From: Qipengyuania flavescens
Lineage (GTDB): Bacteria > Pseudomonadota > Alphaproteobacteria > Sphingomonadales > Sphingomonadaceae
DNA length: 64,000 nt
Direction of reading: 5' to 3'
NCBI RefSeq assembly: GCF_029688735.1
Contig: NZ_JARULD010000001.1
Span: 186,001 to 250,000 of the forward strand
Below, one piece after another: positions 43,988-53,250 of this stretch. The stretch's first letter is position 1. The number at the start of each line of letters is the position of its first letter. The notes beneath the pieces were generated by a model, which ran no database searches, was not told the DNA's origin, and saw only the letters and a program-made list of their open reading frames with translations. The translations under genes and the position numbers were made by a program.

Positions 43988-45174
43988 GTGTCATCAAGAC
44001 CCGCCGGGTTCTCTCGCTCTCGACCCTGTTCCCCAACGCCGCCCAGCCCCGCTTCGGCATCTTCGTCGCGAAATCGCTCGCAGCGCTTCAGCGCGACACG
44101 CATTGGGAGGTCACGCTCGTCAACCCGATCGGACTGCCGCCAGTCGTATTCGGCCATTATCGCGACCTGCGCGAGGCTGCCGTCGAAAGCGAAGAGTTCG
44201 GCCTGCCCGTACATCGCCCGACCTTCCGGCTCATCCCCAAGGTCGGCGGGCGGCTCAACCCCGCAAGCATCGCCCGCGCCGTGTTGCCGCTGGTCGAGCG
44301 GCTCCATCGCGAGAACCCGTTCGATCTGGTCGATGCGCAATTCTTCTATCCCGACGGGCCGGCGGCGATGGCAATTGCCGAAGCGCTGGGCCTGCCCTTC
44401 ACCGTGAAGGCGCGCGGGGCGGACATCCATTACTGGGGCTCGCGCAATTACGGGCGCAAGGCGCTGCTCGAGACCGGAAAGCGCGCAACAGGTTTGCTCG
44501 CGGTGTGCAAGGCGCTGGTCGACGACATGGCATCGCTGGGCATGCAGCGCGAATCGATTGCCATCCACTACACGGGTCTCGACCGCGATCTCTTTCGCCC
44601 GCTGGACCACACGGGGTTGCGGCGTACGATCGCCGAGACCTACGGCTTTCCCTACGATCCGAAGGAGCGGCTGCTAGTCACCGTCGGCGCGCTGATCGAG
44701 CGCAAGGGTCAAGGCATCGTGATGAAAGCGCTGGGCGACCTGCCCGACGCGCGGCTCCTTCTGGTCGGCAAGGGCGAGGAGGAAGACTGCCTCAGAAAGC
44801 TCGCAGTCGAACTCGGCATTGCCGACCGGGTGCATTTCCTCGGCAGCCAGCCGCCATCGAGCCTGCCGCCGATCCTGTCGGCAGCCGACGCCATGGTGCT
44901 GCCGTCGAGCAGCGAGGGACTGGCCAACGCCTGGATCGAGGCGCTCGCCTGCGGCACTCCGCTGGTCATCACCGACGCCGGAGGCGCGCGCGAGGTGGTG
45001 CAGTCGCCCGATGCGGGGGTGATCGTCGCCCGCACACCCCGCGCCGTGCGCGAAGGCATCCATCGCGTTCTCGATCGGCCGCGCGATCCGCAAAAGGTCG
45101 CGCAGACGGTCGAGAATTTCAGCTGGGAGGCCAATGGCAAGGCCTTGGCCGTCTATTACGATACGCTGGTTTAG
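43984..45174 (+). CDS. Glycosyltransferase family 4
   Basis: The 396-residue protein is a GT-B fold glycosyltransferase. The N-terminal acceptor domain begins SVIKTRRVLSLSTLFPN, and the donor domain has GRKALLETGKR and the E-x7-E segment SSSEGLANAWIEALACG. It uses a nucleotide-sugar donor, probably for exopolysaccharide or a lipid-linked glycan. The GTG start at 43984 overlaps the regulator stop (GTGA), so expression is coupled to the XRE regulator. The acceptor is unknown. It is convergent with secF, 9 bases apart. Confidence 0.88.
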   Translation: MSVIKTRRVLSLSTLFPNAAQPRFGIFVAKSLAALQRDTHWEVTLVNPIGLPPVVFGHYRDLREAAVESEEFGLPVHRPTFRLIPKVGGRLNPASIARAVLPLVERLHRENPFDLVDAQFFYPDGPAAMAIAEALGLPFTVKARGADIHYWGSRNYGRKALLETGKRATGLLAVCKALVDDMASLGMQRESIAIHYTGLDRDLFRPLDHTGLRRTIAETYGFPYDPKERLLVTVGALIERKGQGIVMKALGDLPDARLLLVGKGEEEDCLRKLAVELGIADRVHFLGSQPPSSLPPILSAADAMVLPSSSEGLANAWIEALACGTPLVITDAGGAREVVQSPDAGVIVARTPRAVREGIHRVLDRPRDPQKVAQTVENFSWEANGKALAVYYDTLV

Positions 45175-45183
45175 ACCCGCACC

Positions 45184-46161
45184 CTAGACGACGCCGCGTG
45201 CCTTCTTCTCCTGCACGTCGGCAACCGTTTCCTCCGGCACGAAGCTGTCGCTGGTAACTCCCAGCCAGACCAGGATCGGCGCGGCCATATAGACCGAGCT
45301 ATAGGTACCTACGAACAGGCCGAGCGTGATGCCTGCAACCATGCCGAACAGGCTTGCCGGACCGAACATCAACAGCGGCAACAGCGCAACGAACAGCGTC
45401 AGCGAGGTCATCACGGTACGCGCCAGCGTCTCGTTCACCGAGAGGTCCAGCAGCTCGGGCAGCGGCATCTTGCGATACTTCTTCAGGTTCTCGCGGATAC
45501 GGTCGTAGACGACGATGGTATCGTTCAGCGAATAACCGATAATCGCGAGGATCGCGGCAATGATCTGGAGGCTGAATTCCAGCTGGAAGAGCGCGAACAT
45601 GCCCAGCGTCAGGCTGACGTCGTGAAACAGTGCGAACAGCGCGCCGACGCCGAATTGCCATTCGAAACGGATCCAGATGTAGAGTGCGATCGCGGCCATC
45701 GCAGCCAGCAACGCATAGATCGCGGTCATGCGGAACTCGCCCGACACCTTGCCGGACACATTGTCGTTCCCGTCGAGGCGGAAGTCGGGATATTCCGCCT
45801 GCAACGTGCTCACGACCTTATTGGCGGCTTCCTGCGCGGCTTCCTGATCGGCAGCAACATCGTCGGGCAAGCGCACGCGGATCGAGACCTGGTTGTCCTC
45901 GCCGAAGCGCTGGACGACGGGGGAACCATAGCCGAGCGCTTCCACGTCGTCGCGCAGCTGCGCGACCGGCGCTTCCGCGCTTTGCGTGAAGGTTGCGCGC
46001 ACTTCCAGACCGCCAGCGAAATCGACGCCGTAATTGAGGCCCTTGGTCATCACCAGCGCCCAGCTCGCCGCGATCAGCAGGATGCTGACCACGAAGAACG
46101 GGATGCGCCACTTGAGGAACTTGATGTTCGTATTGTCGGGGACGAGTTTCAGAAGTCGCAT
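45184..46161 (-). CDS. secF: Protein translocase subunit SecF
   Basis: SecF, with SecD and YajC, uses the proton-motive force to pull proteins through the Sec channel. The 325-residue protein has six membrane spans, the GLNYGVDFAGGLEVRATF segment near the N-terminus and the IGYSLNDTIVVYDRIREN motif of the RND-type core. It follows secD by 13 bases. The last spans end near VTSDSFVPEE and a short cytoplasmic tail. Confidence 0.96.
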   Translation of the reverse strand: MRLLKLVPDNTNIKFLKWRIPFFVVSILLIAASWALVMTKGLNYGVDFAGGLEVRATFTQSAEAPVAQLRDDVEALGYGSPVVQRFGEDNQVSIRVRLPDDVAADQEAAQEAANKVVSTLQAEYPDFRLDGNDNVSGKVSGEFRMTAIYALLAAMAAIALYIWIRFEWQFGVGALFALFHDVSLTLGMFALFQLEFSLQIIAAILAIIGYSLNDTIVVYDRIRENLKKYRKMPLPELLDLSVNETLARTVMTSLTLFVALLPLLMFGPASLFGMVAGITLGLFVGTYSSVYMAAPILVWLGVTSDSFVPEETVADVQEKKARGVV

Positions 46162-46174
46162 ATCTCGCCTCCTC

Positions 46175-47773
46175 CTATAGGTTCAGATCGCTGGGCCGCG
46201 CCTTGCGCAGCCAGGCGGCGACCCACATGCGGGTGAGCGTCACCGCGGTGAAGACGCTGGTGAACAGGCCGATGACCAGCACCACCGCGAAGCCGCGGAT
46301 CGGGCCGGAGCCGAACAGGAACAGCAACACACCGGCGATGAAGTTGGTGACATTCGCATCGTAAATAGCGCGGCTGGCTTCCTTGTAGCCGGTCTCGACC
46401 GCAGCGACCACGCGGCGGCCACGCGCGCGTTCTTCGCGAATACGCTCGTTGATCAGCACGTTGGCGTCCACCGCCGCGCCGATCGTCAGCACGAAGCCGG
46501 CGATGCCCGGCAGGGTCAACGTAGTACCAAGGCCGGCCATGATACCGAGCAACATCAGTATGTTAATGACCAGAGCTATCGTCGCATAGACCCCGAAGCG
46601 GCCGTAGCTCGCGATCATCAGCGCGATGACCAGCAGCGAGCCAATGGCCATCGCCAGCATGCCGCTGCGGATCGAGTCGGCGCCAAGATCGGGTCCGACG
46701 GTGCGTTCCTCGACCACTGCCAGCTCCACCGGCAGTGCGCCGGAGCGCAGCGAGATGGCGAGGCGGTTAGCCGTTTCGACGCTGAATCCACCGGAAATCT
46801 GCGCGGTCCCGCCACGGATCGGTTCGTTGATATTGGGGGCGGACAAGACCTGCCCATCGAGTATGATAGCGAAGGGTTTACCGACGTTTTCGGTCGTCAG
46901 CTTGGCAAAACGACGGCCGCCATCGCTATCGAACTGGATCGTAACCACAGGCTCGTTGGTCTGCGGATCGAAGCTTTGCTGCGCGCCGGTGAGATTGTCG
47001 CCGCGGATACCGCCGAGGCGACGCACGGCGAGATTCTGCCCGGCAAAGTCGGAGGTCGCGGCGTATGGATAAATCTCGCTTCCCGGAGGCGCGCGGCCCT
47101 CGGCCACATCGCTCGGCAGGGCGTTCTGGTCGACCAGCTTGAATTCCAGCTCGGCCGTTTCGCCCAGCAGAGCTTTCAACTGTTCGGGATCTTCGAGACC
47201 CGGCACCTGAACCACGATACGCGTGTCGCCCTGGCGGATAATCGTCGGTTCGCGCGTGCCGAGCTCGTCGATACGCTTGCGGATGACTTCGATCGCGCTT
47301 TCCATCGCGTCGTTCACGGCAGTATCGGTGCCGTCTGCCGTGGGCGAGAGGATCATGCGGTTGCCGTCCTCCATCGTCAGATCCCACTCGCGCACCAGGC
47401 CGGTGCCGTTGATCGACGGCAGCATGACTTCGCGCGCCTGGTCCATCTGCGAGGGATCGTCGAGGATGAAGCTCAGCTGCCCGCCACGGGTCGAGACATC
47501 GCCGATGCGGATGCGCGGTTCGGCATTGCGCATCAGGCTGCGGACGTTCTCCTCCATGTTCTCGAGCCGCTGCGCCGCGACATCGGCGGGATCGGCTTCC
47601 AGAAGGATGTGGCTACCGCCGGCAAGGTCGAGGCCGAGATTGACCATCGGCTGCGGCAAAGCATCGGGCCAGCGGACACTGGTCGCCGACAGCAGCGAGG
47701 GCAGCGCGGCGAGCATGGCGATGATCGCGATCGACCACAGCCAGACCTTACGCCAGGTGGGAAAATCGAGCAT
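46175..47773 (-). CDS. secD: Protein translocase subunit SecD
   Basis: The 532-residue SecD has an N-terminal span, a large periplasmic P1 domain that binds the translocating chain, and five C-terminal spans with the GAAVDANVLINERIREER motif. The LGLDLAGGSHILLEAD segment and the signature GRFGVYATIALVINI are typical. Length fits the family. It lies between yajC and secF on the same strand, forming the yajC-secD-secF operon. Confidence 0.96.
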   Translation of the reverse strand: MLDFPTWRKVWLWSIAIIAMLAALPSLLSATSVRWPDALPQPMVNLGLDLAGGSHILLEADPADVAAQRLENMEENVRSLMRNAEPRIRIGDVSTRGGQLSFILDDPSQMDQAREVMLPSINGTGLVREWDLTMEDGNRMILSPTADGTDTAVNDAMESAIEVIRKRIDELGTREPTIIRQGDTRIVVQVPGLEDPEQLKALLGETAELEFKLVDQNALPSDVAEGRAPPGSEIYPYAATSDFAGQNLAVRRLGGIRGDNLTGAQQSFDPQTNEPVVTIQFDSDGGRRFAKLTTENVGKPFAIILDGQVLSAPNINEPIRGGTAQISGGFSVETANRLAISLRSGALPVELAVVEERTVGPDLGADSIRSGMLAMAIGSLLVIALMIASYGRFGVYATIALVINILMLLGIMAGLGTTLTLPGIAGFVLTIGAAVDANVLINERIREERARGRRVVAAVETGYKEASRAIYDANVTNFIAGVLLFLFGSGPIRGFAVVLVIGLFTSVFTAVTLTRMWVAAWLRKARPSDLNL

Positions 47774-47792
47774 GTTGGCTTGCGTCCCCGGC

Positions 47793-48119
47793 TCAGTCGT
47801 TTGCAGCGGGCTTGCCGCGCGAGGACAGCACTTCGCCGATGGTGGTGCGGACTGCTTTCACGGTCATGCCCTTGGCCAGTTCGACGTGGACGAAGTGATC
47901 CTCGACCTTGGTGATCTTGCCGACAAGGCCGCCCTGCGTGACGACTTCATCGCCCTTCTGCAGCCCCGCAACGCGTTCGCGATGCTGCTTCTGCTGGCGC
48001 ATCTGCGGCCGGATGATCAGGAACCAGAGGATCAGCAGCATGCCGAGCGGCAGGATCCAGCCGGTCCATGCGGGAGGCGCGCTTCCAGCGGAACCGGCGG
48101 CGGCAAGAAGATCGAGCAT
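47793..48119 (-). CDS. yajC: Preprotein translocase subunit YajC
   Basis: The 108-residue protein has one membrane span (WILPLGMLLILWFLIIRP at about residues 20-37) and the downstream QMRQQKQHRERVAGLQKGDEV and TKVEDHFVHVELA segments of YajC. YajC is an accessory subunit of SecDF. The frame is open upstream to 48185, but the ATG at 48119 gives the family start (MLDLLAAAGSA). The gap to secD is 19 bases, and it heads the operon. Confidence 0.93.
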   Translation of the reverse strand: MLDLLAAAGSAGSAPPAWTGWILPLGMLLILWFLIIRPQMRQQKQHRERVAGLQKGDEVVTQGGLVGKITKVEDHFVHVELAKGMTVKAVRTTIGEVLSSRGKPAAND

Positions 48120-48351
48120 TGAAATATACCTGTCGAAATGAATGAACGACCGGTCGCAGATGGGCGGCGAATGCAGGCCGTTCAAGCCCGCCCCGCACCC
48201 TCACGTCCGAAGTGCGGGCGCGGTTAGCAGCAATGCCGGGCACTAGCAACGAATTGGACGCACACTGCGTGCAAACTTGCGTGAGAGCTTGAGTCAGACT
48301 GGCGCTTGCCATGCACGGGCGTGCCGCCTATAGGGCCGCCTCCACTGGTTT

Positions 48352-48428
48352 CGGGATGTAGCGCAGCCTGGTAGCGCACCATACTGGGGGTGTGGGGGTC
48401 GCTGGTTCGAATCCAGTCATCCCGACCA
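48352..48428 (+). tRNA. tRNA-Pro (anticodon GGG)
   Basis: A complete cloverleaf: acceptor CGGGATG pairs with CATCCCG, discriminator A, encoded CCA. D-arm GCGC/GCGC, anticodon stem CCATA/TGTGG with one G-U pair, anticodon loop CTGGGGG giving GGG, T-arm GCTGG TTCGAAT CCAGT (one G-U pair). It is similar in form to the second tRNA-Pro at 57680. Confidence 0.95.
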
Positions 48429-48562
48429 GTGGTTTCCCTCCTGACGAACCGGTTTTCGCGGCAGTCTCGCACTGCGTGCGCGCTCACGGCTTCGGGACCT
48501 CTTTCCTACACGAACCGATCTGGTTAGCTGTTGCGCCGTTCCTAACCGACGGAGACCGCGCC

Positions 48563-48976
48563 ATGCCCCTCATCGATTCGCTTATCGGCCCCATCGCTTC
48601 GATCATCGACAAGGTGATCCCGGACAAGGAAGCGCGTGCCAAGGCCAAGCTCGAACTCATCGCGCTGGAGGGTACGCAGGAACTGAAGACCATCGAAGCG
48701 CGCCTCTCCGCCATCGTCGCCGAAGCGCAAAGCGCCGACCCCTGGACCAGCCGCGCGCGCCCCAGCTTCCTCTATGTGATGTATGCGCTGATCCTGTTCA
48801 GCGTGCCGATGGGCGTGATCGCCGCCTTCGTCGCGCAGACCGCGCACGACATCGGCACCGGAATGACGCACTATCTCGCGGCACTGCCGGACGCGCTTTA
48901 TGCCCTATTTGGTACTGGGTATCTTGGATATACGGCGGCGCGTCAGTGGGGGAAGGTAAAGGGGAGCGATCAGTAG
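48563..48976 (+). CDS. Holin-like protein, 3-TM holin family
   Basis: The 137-residue protein starts MPLIDSLIGPIASIIDKVIP, has a charged helical segment (KARAKAKLELIALEGTQEL), the segment DPWTSRARPSFLYVMYALIL, and a C-terminal span region ending GTGYLGYTAARQW. These match the 3TM-holin family found in phages and alphaproteobacterial gene transfer agents. GGAG lies nine bases before the ATG. No endolysin, capsid or terminase genes are nearby, so it may be a remnant or a domesticated gene beside tRNA-Pro. Membrane-pore function is inferred from the family only. Confidence 0.8.
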   Translation: MPLIDSLIGPIASIIDKVIPDKEARAKAKLELIALEGTQELKTIEARLSAIVAEAQSADPWTSRARPSFLYVMYALILFSVPMGVIAAFVAQTAHDIGTGMTHYLAALPDALYALFGTGYLGYTAARQWGKVKGSDQ

Positions 48977-49016
48977 TGCTGCCCCTCAAGGGCGGCGTTT
49001 GGGTGGTTTGCTGAAG

Positions 49017-49250
49017 CTAGTAATAGCTCTCTACGAAGCGAAAAATTTTCATGCAGAAAAACCACACACCATAGCCGAATGTCGCCATCAATGGCGCCGC
49101 CCAGAGTATTTTCGGGTCAGCGTTCCATCCGAGTGCGAATGCCCAATCCAGCGCTGCCCAGAGCCGGAACATCAGCAGGCCAGCCACGATCAGACCAAAT
49201 AGAAAATTGACTGTATTGCGCTGCTGCGAAACGAACTCTTTCGTGCTCAT
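49017..49250 (-). CDS. Small two-span membrane protein
   Basis: The 77-residue protein has two predicted membrane spans, NFLFGLIVAGLLMFRLW and APLMATFGYGVWFFCMKIF, and ends FVESYY. The Met at 49250 (MSTKEFVSQQRN) is preferred. The frame is open to 49325, but that extension translates the repeat at 49278. Ribosome binding is weak. Base composition is lower in GC than the neighbours. No family is recognised. Confidence 0.5.
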   Translation of the reverse strand: MSTKEFVSQQRNTVNFLFGLIVAGLLMFRLWAALDWAFALGWNADPKILWAAPLMATFGYGVWFFCMKIFRFVESYY

Positions 49251-49277
49251 GAGTGACAGATTACAGATAATTATAAC

Positions 49278-49302
49278 GTCCGCAATCGGGTCGTTAGCGG
49301 AC
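49278..49302 (+). repeat. Dispersed repeat, copy A
   Basis: The 21-mer GTCCGCAATCGGGTCGTTAGC (49278-49298, first 20 bases GTCCGCAATCGGGTCGTTAG) is found again as an exact reverse complement at 62965-62985. Here it is extended by GGAC, so that GTCCGC (49278-49283) and GCGGAC (49297-49302) form a six-base stem. It lies between two genes, ahead of aroQ. Copy B forms a longer hairpin. The recurrence is directly visible; how many copies exist in the genome is unknown. Confidence 0.75.
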
Positions 49303-49344
49303 AGGCCGCTTCTCACCCGCCCCAAGTCCCGCTAACCCTCCCCC

Positions 49345-49779
49345 ATGACCGCAACCGTCTTCGTCCTCAACGGACCCAACCTCAACCTCCTGGGCACGCG
49401 GGAGCCGGAGATTTACGGCTCGGACACGCTCGACGATATCGGCCGGATGCTTGATGCCAAGGCGCAGGACCTCGGCCTTGCCATCGACATGCGACAAACC
49501 AATCACGAGGGCGTCTTGGTCGACTGGCTGCACGAGGCGCGCGAGGTCGGGGCGAAGGCGGTGCTGCTCAATGCGGGGGCCTATACTCACACCTCCATCG
49601 CGCTGCTCGATGCGATCAAGGCGATCGGCGTGCCGGTGATCGAAGTGCACCTCTCCGACCCCGCGAAACGCGAGGAATTCCGCCACATATCCTATGTCGG
49701 CATGGGCGCGGTGGACGAGGTCAAAGGCCTGGGCCCCCGCGGCTATGCCGTAGCGTTGGAGAAGGCTGCGGCGCTCTAA
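49345..49779 (+). CDS. aroQ: 3-dehydroquinate dehydratase, type II
   Basis: The enzyme removes water from 3-dehydroquinate to form 3-dehydroshikimate in the shikimate pathway. The 144-residue protein has the signature [20 protein letters not shown] and the catalytic-loop Tyr in this region. [27 protein letters not shown] ([19 protein letters not shown]) and the VEVHLS-type [15 protein letters not shown] follow. The ATG at 49345 is at the family start. It leads a plus-strand run into accB and accC, an arrangement known in many proteobacteria. Confidence 0.96.
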   Translation: MTATVFVLNGPNLNLLGTREPEIYGSDTLDDIGRMLDAKAQDLGLAIDMRQTNHEGVLVDWLHEAREVGAKAVLLNAGAYTHTSIALLDAIKAIGVPVIEVHLSDPAKREEFRHISYVGMGAVDEVKGLGPRGYAVALEKAAAL

Positions 49780-49852
49780 AACACGCCTGCCACCCCTTGT
49801 CTTGCGCGCCGCTGCGGCGCATAGGCGCTGCAAAGCTACAACAAGGGTAACC

Positions 49853-50347
49853 ATGGCCGATCACAAGGGCAGCGCCGGCAAGTCCGGTATGAACATCGAC
49901 ATCGCAATGGTCCGCGAACTGGCGGAAATGCTGGCCGACACCGGCCTCACCGAAATCGAGGTGGAAGACGGCGACCGCATGATCCGCGTTTCGCGCGGCG
50001 GCGGCCTGGCGATGGCCCCGGCGCAGGTGGCCGCTCCGGCAGCGGCACCCGCAGCCGCTCCGGTCCCTGCATCTGCCGCTCCCACCCCCGACGCGGCGCC
50101 CGCTGCGGACCATGCCGGTGCGATCAAGTCGCCCATGGTCGGCACCGTCTATCTCGCGCCCGAGCCGGGAGCATCGGACTTCGTCAAGGTCGGCGACAGC
50201 GTGAAGGAAGGCCAGACCCTCGTCATCGTCGAGGCGATGAAGGTGATGAACCCGATCACCGCCGACAAGGCCGGAACGGTCAAGGCGATCCTCGTCGAGA
50301 ACGCCCAGCCGGTCGAATTCGACCAGCCTCTCGTCGTCATCGGCTGA
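49853..50347 (+). CDS. accB: Biotin carboxyl carrier protein of acetyl-CoA carboxylase
   Basis: AccB carries the carboxyl group during malonyl-CoA synthesis. The 164-residue protein has an N-terminal dimerising helix ([20 protein letters not shown]), an Ala/Pro-rich linker (about 55-88) and the biotinyl domain with Lys130 in VEAMKVMN. The start ATG at 49853 has AGGGTAA upstream. It precedes accC by 9 bases, so the pair is cotranscribed. Confidence 0.96.
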   Translation: MADHKGSAGKSGMNIDIAMVRELAEMLADTGLTEIEVEDGDRMIRVSRGGGLAMAPAQVAAPAAAPAAAPVPASAAPTPDAAPAADHAGAIKSPMVGTVYLAPEPGASDFVKVGDSVKEGQTLVIVEAMKVMNPITADKAGTVKAILVENAQPVEFDQPLVVIG

Positions 50348-50356
50348 GGTTTCCAA

Positions 50357-51709
50357 GTGGCCGATATCAAACGTATCCTCATCGCCAATCGCGGCGAAAT
50401 CGCGCTGCGCATCCACCGTGCGGCGCATGAAATGGGCATCGAGACGGTCGCGGTGCACTCCACCGCAGACGCCGATGCCATGCACGTCCGCCTCGCCGAC
50501 CATGCGATCTGCATCGGCCCGCCGAGCGCAACCGACAGCTACCTCAACATCGCCAACATCATCTCGGCCGCGGAAATCGCCGAGGCCGATGCGATCCACC
50601 CGGGCTACGGCTTCCTCTCCGAGAACGCCAAGTTCGCCGAGATCGTCGAAGCGCACGACATCAAGTGGATCGGCCCGAGGCCCGAACATATCCGTACCAT
50701 GGGCGACAAGGTCGCGGCCAAGAAGAGTGCCGGCGACCTCGGCCTGCCGCTGGTGCCCGGCTCCGCAGGCGCAGTCTCCGACATCGCCGAGGCGCGCGAG
50801 ATCGCCGAGGAGATCGGCTATCCCGTCATCATCAAAGCCGCCAGCGGCGGCGGCGGGCGCGGGATGAAGGTCTGCGAGAGCGAGGACCAGCTTGAAACGC
50901 TGATGCAGCAGGCCGGCAGCGAGGCGAAAGCCGCCTTCGGCGATGCGACCGTCTATATCGAAAAATACCTCGGCAATCCGCGTCACATCGAATTCCAGGT
51001 GTTCGGCGACGGCGAAGGCAATGCGATCCACTTGGGCGAGCGCGACTGTTCGCTCCAGCGGCGGCACCAGAAGGTGCTGGAGGAAGCGCCCTCCCCCGTC
51101 ATCACGCATGAAGAGCGTATGCGCATGGGCGAGGTCTGCTCGAAGGCGATGCGCGACATGGGCTATCGCGGCGCGGGCACAATCGAGTTCCTGTGGGAAA
51201 ACGGCGAGTTCTACTTCATCGAGATGAACACTCGCCTGCAGGTGGAGCATCCCGTGACCGAGGCGATTACCGGCGTCGACCTGGTGCGCGAACAGATCCG
51301 CATAGCGGCGGGCAAGTCCCTGTCGGTCACCCAGGACGAGATCGAGTTCAAGGGCCACGCTATCGAATGCCGCATCAATGCGGAAGACCCGTTCACCTTC
51401 ACGCCCAGCCCCGGCAAGGTCACCTATTACCACCCGGCCGGCGGCATGCATGTGCGCGTCGATAGCGGGCTCTACGCCGGCTATTCGATCCCGCCCTATT
51501 ACGACAGCATGATCGCCAAGCTAATCGTCTACGGCCGCGACCGCGACCGCTGCATGATGCGCCTCAAGCGTGCACTGGACGAAATGGTGGTCGAAGGCGT
51601 GAAGACGAACATCCCTCTGCATCAGGAACTGCTGCTGCAAGAGGACGTCCGGACCGGCGACTACACCATCAAGTGGCTCGAGGACTGGCTGAAGGAGCGT
51701 GTGGGCTGA
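50357..51709 (+). CDS. accC: Biotin carboxylase of acetyl-CoA carboxylase
   Basis: AccC carboxylates the biotin of AccB using ATP and bicarbonate. The 450-residue protein has the N-terminal [19 protein letters not shown] and the [15 protein letters not shown] segment. The ATP-grasp glycine loop [12 protein letters not shown] and the catalytic [14 protein letters not shown] are present. It starts with GTG at 50357, nine bases after accB. Length is the normal one for the family. The stop TGA is part of a CTGA in which the next gene may start. Confidence 0.97.
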   Translation: MADIKRILIANRGEIALRIHRAAHEMGIETVAVHSTADADAMHVRLADHAICIGPPSATDSYLNIANIISAAEIAEADAIHPGYGFLSENAKFAEIVEAHDIKWIGPRPEHIRTMGDKVAAKKSAGDLGLPLVPGSAGAVSDIAEAREIAEEIGYPVIIKAASGGGGRGMKVCESEDQLETLMQQAGSEAKAAFGDATVYIEKYLGNPRHIEFQVFGDGEGNAIHLGERDCSLQRRHQKVLEEAPSPVITHEERMRMGEVCSKAMRDMGYRGAGTIEFLWENGEFYFIEMNTRLQVEHPVTEAITGVDLVREQIRIAAGKSLSVTQDEIEFKGHAIECRINAEDPFTFTPSPGKVTYYHPAGGMHVRVDSGLYAGYSIPPYYDSMIAKLIVYGRDRDRCMMRLKRALDEMVVEGVKTNIPLHQELLLQEDVRTGDYTIKWLEDWLKERVG

Positions 51710-52443
51710 ACAGCGAGGTCATCGAGGCCGTTTATCGCGCATTCGCAGACGAGACGCGTCCAAGCTATCTCGACCGATCCCCCCATCGTGATTCCGATGA
51801 AGATCGCGTGCTTGGCAAACTGGTATCAGTCGACCTGCGCGAGCTTCCAAATGAGGTAATAGGTCCATACGCAGGTTGGGCGATGACCACCGTCGGGGGC
51901 TCGGGAGAATATCGGTATTTTCTGCCGCGCATCCTGCAACTAGCAATCGAAGATCCGACATGGCTTGGCCTTGAGCCGCCCCTGCTTGCATGGCGCATCC
52001 GGAAAAGCGGCTGGTCCAATTTCAGCCGGGAAAAACGAGAGGCTGTGTCGAGGCTTTTCGCCCATGCGTTGGCTACAGGTGTTTCTGCGCATCCGTTCGG
52101 CGATACTAGCTATCTCTCATGGTGGAGCGGCGCGGCAGCCCTCGATTGGCCGGTGGAGCGCGGGTATGAAATTATCCGAGGCATTCACGGCCACAACGTC
52201 GCACTGCAGCTCGCTACTTCTATCGTCGACGAATACCCCACTCTCTTAAAGAAGGGCCGCCTTAAAGCGCAGTTTGCTGACGAGTATGAGGGCGACGCCG
52301 CGTTGAATGCGATGACCCGCTTCCTCCTGTCGGATGAGACCGAGGCTAGGATCATCGAAGCTTCAAGCAGCGCGAGCGACTACGAGGTCTCGATGATACT
52401 CGAGCCTGCCTTGACCTATATCGAGCTGATTCGGTCTACCTGA
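51706..52443 (+). CDS. Unrecognised protein downstream of accC
   Basis: The 245-residue protein belongs to no family I recognise. It has no signal peptide or membrane span. Helical regions with many Trp and Tyr occur (for example [16 protein letters not shown], then [14 protein letters not shown]). The start is odd. No ATG, GTG or TTG lies in the frame near the accC stop except a GTG at 51673, 37 bases inside accC and without a ribosome-binding site. The CTG at 51706 overlaps the accC stop as CTGA and has AAGGAG eight bases upstream. Base composition is lower in GC than accC. It could be an acquired gene. Confidence 0.6.
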   Translation: MNSEVIEAVYRAFADETRPSYLDRSPHRDSDEDRVLGKLVSVDLRELPNEVIGPYAGWAMTTVGGSGEYRYFLPRILQLAIEDPTWLGLEPPLLAWRIRKSGWSNFSREKREAVSRLFAHALATGVSAHPFGDTSYLSWWSGAAALDWPVERGYEIIRGIHGHNVALQLATSIVDEYPTLLKKGRLKAQFADEYEGDAALNAMTRFLLSDETEARIIEASSSASDYEVSMILEPALTYIELIRST

Positions 52444-52455
52444 CCGGACCTCACA

Positions 52456-53250
52456 TCAATCCCGGAAACTCGGATCGATCCGGTCGAGCTTGCGCAGCAG
52501 CGCAGGCCAGGCGAGCCCGTCTGCGACCATGCCCATGCCGGCGGCGGGCGTCTGCGATTGAACCTTTTGCGGCGTGCCCTGCGGGGGATTGTTGAGGTTC
52601 TCGCGGCCCGCGCTCAGCATGCGGACCTGCGCGGTGCAAGCGCGCTCGATGAAATAGAGGCGCAGGAAACACTGGGCCACCGTCTTGCCGATCGCCAGCG
52701 TGCCATGGTTGCGCAGGATCATGGCGTGCTTGTCGCCCATATCCTGGACCAGCCGCTCGCGCTCTTCGAGATCGGTCGCGATGCCTTCGTACTCGTGATA
52801 GGCGATGTCGTGGCGTGCGATCATGCCGGTTTGCGTGTGCTCCATCAGCCCTTCGGACATTGCGCTCACTGCCTGCCCGTCTGGTGTGTGGAGGTGCATC
52901 ACGGCATGCGCATCCTCGCAATTCATGTGCAGCGCGGAATGGATGGTGAAGCCCGCCGGATTGACCGGATGCGTGGTCTCGATCACCGGCTGGCCCTCGG
53001 TGTCGATCTTGACGAGGCTGGAAGCGGTGATCTCCTCGAACATCATGTCGTAGGGGTTGATCAGGAAGTGATGCTCCGGCCCCGGCACACGCGCGGACAG
53101 GTGCGTGAAGATCAGATCGTCCCAGCCGTAGAGCGCCACCAGCCGGTAGGCCGCCGCGAGATCGACGCGGACCGCCCATTCCTCTTCGCTGACCGAGCCG
53201 CGGATGTGGCTGTCGTCATTGGCGGATTTGGTTTCGAGTACGGTGGCCAT
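52456..53250 (-). CDS. Class II aldolase/adducin family protein
   Basis: The 264-residue protein has the class II aldolase/adducin fold. Its zinc-binding histidines are in HAVMHLHTPDG (His119 and His121), with a further candidate His in ILRNHGTLAIGKT, and a FTHLSARVPG segment lies near the N-terminus. Members include fuculose-phosphate aldolase and ribulose-phosphate 4-epimerase, and many act on unknown substrates. The ATG at 53250 has GGAG upstream. It is convergent with the accC-linked gene and reads away from GFA. The substrate is not assignable. Confidence 0.85.
   Translation of the reverse strand: MATVLETKSANDDSHIRGSVSEEEWAVRVDLAAAYRLVALYGWDDLIFTHLSARVPGPEHHFLINPYDMMFEEITASSLVKIDTEGQPVIETTHPVNPAGFTIHSALHMNCEDAHAVMHLHTPDGQAVSAMSEGLMEHTQTGMIARHDIAYHEYEGIATDLEERERLVQDMGDKHAMILRNHGTLAIGKTVAQCFLRLYFIERACTAQVRMLSAGRENLNNPPQGTPQKVQSQTPAAGMGMVADGLAWPALLRKLDRIDPSFRD

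Noticed and set aside
49806-49820. Six-base GC hairpin between aroQ and accB
   Set aside because: No T-run and a three-base loop; too weak to call a terminator.
49721-51451. 576-residue minus-strand ORF across accB and accC
   Set aside because: Antisense to two unmistakable genes; composition is typical of a shadow frame.
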